Assembly (NCBI GenBank): GCA_943704425.1
Contig: CALSCP010002666.1
Coordinates: forward strand, 1-22,023
Direction: 5' to 3'
Length of the DNA stretch: 22,023 nucleotides
Origin: Ministeria vibrans ATCC 50519
Taxonomy: Eukaryota; Opisthokonta; Filasterea
Shown: in pieces, positions 17,719 to 22,023 of the stretch
How the letters are laid out: the number at the start of each line of letters is the position of its first letter
How positions within the stretch are numbered: position 1 is the stretch's first letter
Notes under the pieces: generated by a model
Told to the model about the DNA's origin: nothing
The model's input: only the letters and a program-made list of their open reading frames with translations
Databases searched by the model: none
Translations under genes and position numbers: made by a program

Positions 17719-19506
17719 ATGTACCTGACCGCATCAATCGTTGCGCCACTGGTGCTGCTGCTGTGCCACGCGTCGTTGGGCAAGGAGCACAAAGCAGGTT
17801 TGAAAGCACTCTCGCCTCACACCACTCTCGCCTCACACCACTCTCGCCGCCTTCTCCTGCAAGGCCACATGCAGCCGTTTGGCTCGCACCGTCCAGCCGA
17901 CGGCCCCATCGACTATCTTGACGAGCCGCCGACCCCCGAGGTGTTCTGGAGCGAGTACGTCCTTCGCGGTCGCGCAGTGGTCATTCGCGGTCTGGCCAAG
18001 AACATGCCCGCCGCCGCAATGTGGACGCCCGAGTTTGTCAAGGACAAGTACGGCGACCAAATTGTCCAGCTCGAGCGCAAGCGTGAGGACAGCTCGCTGG
18101 GACGCTCCAAGGCGACCTTTAGCGAGTTCTACGAACAGCTCACCGACGACGCGTACATTGTGTCGCAGTTGCCCGAAGCCATGGCAAACGAAACACTCGT
18201 GCCGCCCGTCATCATGTGCGGCCCTATTATTGATGAGCTCGTCGAGGTGAACCTGTGGATGAGCACGGGAAACACCAAGTCGCTCATTCACAAGGACTCC
18301 CTCAACCAGCTCAACTGCCTCTACGACGGCATCAAAAACTGGACCATCATCCCCGTCGATCACACCTCCGATGTTCACCTTACCTGGGAAGGGGGTGAAA
18401 ACCCCAAATATGCCTCCTCTGGCTCCTCTGCGTACCAATAGACAAGAGAGCAACGCCACTCTGTATTCATTTCGACGTTGTTTTGTTTTGTTTAGTCTGA
18501 ATGTGGACGCTGTTGATCTGGACCAGTATCCTCGCATCTCAAACGTACACTACAATCACAGCCAGCTGTTTGCCGGCGACTGTCTGTACCTACCGGGCGG
18601 TCTGCTGCACCAGGTAAACTCACTGGAAGGGCGCAATCTGGCCATCTCGATTCTCTTTACGGGTCCCTCCGCCATCAACGCTCACTACCACCCGGCCGAG
18701 ACTCTCAAGCGATGGGGCGCATTCAAATCGAATGTGCCATGCGAGGGCAAGTACGCACCCGTCTCGACTGTCGACGTTGCGTGGATGTACAAGGGCGACG
18801 GCATCCACACCATGGGCTTTTTGAACCCCAAAGTTATCCGAACCGCCTTGCGCGAGTTTTTCTCTCCCTGTAATCTCTCATATACTATGTGTATCATTAT
18901 TGTCATTGCCATACTCATTGTTGGGTCTGCGTAGCTGTCAAGCGTTTGTCGCGCGTTGACCTGGCGCGACATGTCGTGTCACATCTGTCCGAGTTCATTG
19001 GCACCTCGCCGGTTTTTCCGGTCGACGACTTCGACATGATTGCAGACGTAACCCCGTCCCTTTCTTGCCCATGCAACTCACTCACTCGCTCACTTATTCC
19101 TTCTATTTGGCAGGCACTAACGTTCATTGACAAGCGGCCGCGCTCGGAATGGCAGGACATGCTCCAGTACTCGAGCACCGGCCAGAACGCACAGATTCCC
19201 GGACTGCGCCTGAAGTTGCTCAAGGAGGCACGCGATCAAGCGTACGCCTTTTTCGACTCATATGCTGAGAGCGAAGATGGCAGCGTTGACGGCGAGCGCT
19301 TTTTGACTCTGGACATTGTCAACGGACTGCGACAGCGACAAATCCAAGACTCACTCATCATCTTCATTGTTGTTGACCAAATCACGTCGTGCTTCCCCTT
19401 TGCGCGTGGCGGACCTGGTGGGTCACAACAGTCCGGTGACGATGAGGGCGACGAGGAGGGTGAGGAGGAAGAGGGTGATGACGACTATGGTCGCGACGAC
19501 CTGTGA
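17719..19506 (+). CDS. Secretory-pathway JmjC/cupin-8 oxygenase with acidic RDDL tail
   Basis: Four exons are inferred: 17719-18431, 18496-18869, 18935-19047 and 19114-19506 (introns 64, 65 and 66 nt); all junctions keep frame, giving 530 residues. A signal peptide is plausible (TASIVAPLVLLLCHASLG, residues 4-21). The catalytic core is of the JmjC/cupin-8 type of Fe(II)/2-oxoglutarate oxygenases: SLIHKDSLNQLNC gives the HxD pair His191/Asp193, and LPGGLLHQVNS gives the distal His276. GDCLYLPGG and NVDAVDLDQYP are typical flanks. Near residue 455 SESEDGSVDGERF-like sequence (ESEDGSVDGERFL) resembles a degenerate EF-hand. The last 30 residues are strongly acidic and end GRDDL, close to KDEL-type retrieval signals. 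Substrate is unknown; protein hydroxylation in the ER is inference. A 66-nt GTTTGA...GCAAG interval (17798-17863) could be a further in-frame intron. Confidence 0.82.
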
Positions 19507-19572
19507 CGCGAGCAGAAGTAATAATGCATTCAAATTCATAATAATAATAATAATTTTAAAAAAAATTATGAT

Positions 19573-19584
19573 AATAAATTTATT
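19573..19584. promoter_or_regulatory. Palindromic poly(A) signal shared by convergent genes
   Basis: AATAAATTTATT is a perfect palindrome that reads AATAAA on both strands. It lies 67 nt past the JmjC stop codon (plus) and 105 nt past the PTB-gene stop codon (minus), in an AT-rich 182-bp spacer with no other clear signal for either gene. It sits inside a longer palindrome (ATAATAAATTTATTAT, 19571-19586). Confidence 0.7.
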
Positions 19585-19688
19585 ATTATAATAACAAGAC
19601 GTATTAATATAATAATAATTAAAAGGTTGTGTGCTCTCTTTACTCCTCCTACTCTCTCCCTCTCCTTCTCTTTCTCTCGGCCGCGCTC

Positions 19689-21790
19689 TCACTTGCCCTT
19701 CATTTGCGCACGCTTCTTCATGAGCTCCTGCATAAAGCCAGAGGTGGGCGCGGCAGCTTCGCTCTCATCGTCACCGCCGGGCGGTGGGGGCGGCGGGGGC
19801 GGACCACCCGCCCCAGACGGAGGTGGCGGCGGGGCGCCGGCATCGGAGGGACCGGGCGGTGGCGGTGGGGGAGGAGGACCGCCCACGCCGCCAGGAGGTG
19901 GGGGCGGAGGAGGTGCAGGGGCCCCTCCAGCGTTGCCTCCGGGTGGCGGTGGAGGTGCCGGGCCACCGCCAGAGCTCGATGGTGCCATGGGCGCAGATGC
20001 AGTTACAGTTGTCTTCTTCAGCAGTGGCGCCGCTCCCATCATCTTAGGCTCGACCTTCTTACGTGCACCTGCTGGTCCCACGCTACACACAAAGAAAAAG
20101 ACACAACAACAGAAGTGAGACAAGGCCAGACGTGAGGCGAGACGTGACGACGTACCCAAAGGCACGGTTCATGACGCTGTCCTTGGATCCGGCTGCATTG
20201 TGCGTGACTCGCCACAGAAAGTAGGCGTTGAGGTCGATCGGCTGAAAGTACTTGCTAAAATAATGTGCTCGTACTTTCAAAACCTAAACAAAAAAACATA
20301 TTAATTTTATTGTTATTGTTACGTCTTATTAAATTTTTCCTATTTTTGTTGTTGTTAATGATAATGTACCTCAAACTCGCGACGCTTCTTGTTGAGTCTG
20401 CGCATGCCATACTTGTCGATAATCTCGGCGAGTCCGCCCTGGAACACTTCGTCGTTGTCAAAGTCGTATACGTGAAACTCGCGAAATGCCTTCTCTTGCT
20501 CGGGCGTGAACGATGGGCGCTGTCCGCCCTGCGTCGTCGCTCCGCCCCACGCACCCGACTTCATGGCAAATGACCCCGTTGCCATGCCACCCGCCTGCGG
20601 TCCGTACGACGCTGCAAACGACTGCCCCATCGCCGCCGGTGTCATCCCCGCTGCACCTGGCGGCATAATCGACCCGGCTCCCGGTCGCATCATAGACTGC
20701 ATGCCGGGCATTGTTGTCGTTTGCATGAACGACCCACCTCCCATCATTCCCATCTGTTGTTGTTGTTGCTGCAATTGTTGTTGTTGCATCATCTGTTGTT
20801 GCTGTTGTTGCATTTGTTGCTGTTGCATCATTTGTTGTTGCTGCATCATCTGTTGTTGTTGTTGCTGTTGTGGGTGCATAAACGATCCCTGCGGCATCAT
20901 TCCCATTTGTGGCATCATCTGTTGCTGTGGATGCTGCATCATCATCGAACCACCACCCATCATCATCTGTTGTGACGTCGGTTGCATCATGCTACCCATG
21001 CCTTGACCACCACCTGCTCCTCCCATGCCCATGCCTGGCTGCATCATACCCATGCCCGATTGCATCGTGTCCATGCCTGGCTGCACCATGCCCATGCCCG
21101 ACTGCATCGTACCCATGCCTGGCTGCATCGTACCCATGCCTGACTGCATCGTACCCATGCCTGACTGCATCGATCCCATGCCCATTGAGGCGCCCCGGTC
21201 CATCATTCCCTGCTGAGGTTGATGTTGATGTTGCTGCTGGTGCTGGTGCTGGTGCATCGGTGGTCTCTGTTGCATGGGTGGTGATGACATTGCCTGGGGA
21301 TCGGGGCGGCGCGTTGACGTGGCCGCTGGCGGAGGATTCTTCTGCTTGCCCTTCTTCGTCGACTGTTTCTTGCCCTGGAACATGTGCTCTTGGAGCTGTG
21401 CATCAAACAGCACGATGAGCTCGTCGGGGTCCTCGCATTGCACAATGTGCACCAGCGTCTTGTCCGTCATGGTGTCGTGCGTCATAAAGGCAACCAGGTT
21501 GCGGAACTGCGGAAAGCGCGCATCCTCGGGCAGTTGGCTCACAAACGACACATGGTCCATGCTGTAGGCCGCCATCACATGCTTGTCAAATGCATCCAGT
21601 ACCTCTATCGCCGACGACGAGACCGTCAGAAACACTTTGGTCGGCTGCGCACCAAACGAGAGAGAACACACAGTTGGTGAGTATTTCATCGGCGCTGTTT
21701 CAGTGCGACACCAGCACGCCATTCCAACGCGCACGACACACAGCAGTAAACGGACAAGGGTCGCCCCCCACCCCTATCCACCTGCTCCAT
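19689..21790 (-). CDS. PTB-like domain protein with Gln/Met-rich linker and polyproline C-terminus
   Basis: Four minus-strand exons are inferred: 21790-21782 (MEQ), 21644-20370, 20283-20156 and 20082-19689, with introns of 137, 86 and 73 nt, giving 601 residues. Residues 4-95 resemble a phosphotyrosine-binding (PTB/PID) fold: PTKVFLTVSSSAIEVLD, MDHVSFVSQLPEDARF, RNLVAFMTHD, VHIVQCEDPDELIVLFDAQL. The usual first strand and helix are not found, so the domain is short or an exon is missed. A Lys-rich patch (KKQSTKKGKQK) follows. Then comes a linker rich in Gln, Met, His and Gly with a seven-residue GMGTMQS/P repeat. Next are a conserved-looking helical block (FREFHVYDFDNDEVFQGGLA to the end of exon 3), four long proline runs, and the tail GFMQELMKKRAQMKGK, which is weakly WH2-like. 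Signalling to actin is a reasonable guess, not shown. Confidence 0.75.
20755..20945. repeat. Polyglutamine/methionine coding repeat
   Basis: On the minus strand CAA/CAG codons mixed with ATG encode runs such as QQQQQQQMMQQQQMMQQQQ. The mixture of CAA, CAG and ATG shows it is imprecise and likely to vary in length between strains. Confidence 0.85.
21028..21186. repeat. 21-bp coding tandem repeat (GMGTMQS/P heptads)
   Basis: About seven imperfect 21-bp units, such as CCCATGCCTGACTGCATCGT, encode GMGTMQS or GMGTMQP on the minus strand. Variants include GMGMVQP and GMDTMQS. The period keeps frame. Confidence 0.85.
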
Positions 21791-21913
21791 CGCGACCACA
21801 TATCGCCTTCCGATGATCGGACGTCAAACGTAAAAAAAAATCCAAAGTGGACAGTTTGCGCACGACTCTAGCGACATGCAGGGCCGGCGCTCGCTCCACA
21901 GCACTATACGGCC

Positions 21914-21922
21914 GTATATAAA
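21914..21922 (-). promoter_or_regulatory. TATA box of the PTB-domain gene
   Basis: GTATATAAA on the plus strand reads TTTATATAC on the minus strand, about 125 bp upstream of the inferred ATG at 21790. Transcription would start near 21885-21892, giving a 5' UTR of about 100 nt. This supports a first exon in this place and the short MEQ start. Confidence 0.5.
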
Positions 21923-22001
21923 CCGCTTGGCATCGCGCGCAAAGTTTCAAAAGACGCTCTTATCGTGAGCTGTTTTTAGAAGTGAGAACTTGAATCGCGA
22001 T

Positions 22002-22019
22002 AAAAAAAAAAAAAAAAAA
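22002..22019. repeat. A18 homopolymer at the window edge
   Basis: Eighteen A residues followed by GGGG close the window. No gene is seen beyond the PTB-gene promoter. Confidence 0.9.
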
Positions 22020-22023
22020 GGGG

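Noticed and set aside
17833-18537. Minus-strand 234-codon ORF opposite the JmjC gene
   Set aside because: It is antisense to the exon carrying the HxD iron-binding motif and has no family signs of its own.
18889-18934. Apparent membrane helix CIIIVIAILIVG after the third-last JmjC exon
   Set aside because: The hydrophobic reading lies in the intron 18870-18934; splicing at GTAATC...GCGTAG restores the frame without it.
19627-20135. Long plus-strand ORFs rich in Gly or Arg opposite the polyproline exon
   Set aside because: They are the complement of GC-rich proline codons; the minus frame has matching splice junctions and the plus frames have none.
20506-21006. Plus-strand ORF with extreme Cys/Ile runs
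   Set aside because: It is the antisense reading of the CAA/CAG and ATG repeats of the PTB gene.
123-21790. A functional actin-regulation gene cluster
   Set aside because: Four genes have plausible links to actin or membranes, but they lie on both strands among unrelated housekeeping genes and several assignments are weak, so clustering may be chance.

Overview
This is a nuclear genomic window from a eukaryote, most likely a unicellular or colonial relative of animals (Holozoa) or another amorphean protist. The evidence is spliceosomal introns of about 58-230 nt with GT(A)...AG ends, GC-rich exons in AT-rich spacers, AATAAA poly(A) signals, TATA boxes, and typical eukaryotic proteins: exosome Rrp40, nucleoporin Nup35/53, a Costars-domain protein and a PTB-like domain protein. 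The PTB-like fold joined to polyproline is the main pointer towards Holozoa. Species cannot be named from the sequence.

Layout. 1-1191 (+): 3' part of a gene for a two-helix membrane protein with a polyproline tail; its last intron contains a (CT)48 tract. 1192-3323: AT-rich spacer with a dispersed repeat and decayed coding remnants, one PP2C-like. 3324-4113 (+): Rrp40, two exons. 4198-5810 (-): asparagine synthetase, four in-phase exons but no N-terminal glutaminase exon. 5958-7197 (-): multi-pass membrane protein, two exons. 7198-9602: gene-poor, with only weak ORFs. 9603-10346 (-): Costars protein. 10465-11198 (-): unresolved gene with a frame change and an in-frame 54-bp duplication. 11407-12696 (+): Nup35/53, three exons. 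13002-14332 (-): type II membrane glycosyltransferase-like protein. 14551-15566 (+): unknown protein whose second intron is mostly a 37-bp minisatellite. 16061-17425 (+): probably N-myristoylated coiled-coil protein. 17719-19506 (+): secretory-pathway JmjC/cupin-8 protein with an acidic tail ending RDDL. 19689-21790 (-): PTB-like / Gln-Met-rich / polyproline protein.

The genes are not an operon and need not act together. Several could touch actin or membranes: the polyproline membrane protein, the Costars protein, the lipidated coiled-coil protein and the PTB-polyproline protein. I regard that as a coincidence to test, not a demonstrated system. The best leads are the PTB-polyproline architecture, the JmjC protein with a calreticulin-like tail, the asparagine synthetase lacking its N-terminal exon, the minisatellite that supplies a splice acceptor, and a palindromic poly(A) signal shared by two convergent genes.

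All splice sites were chosen by eye from reading-frame continuity and GT/AG signals; no transcript data or database searches were available.
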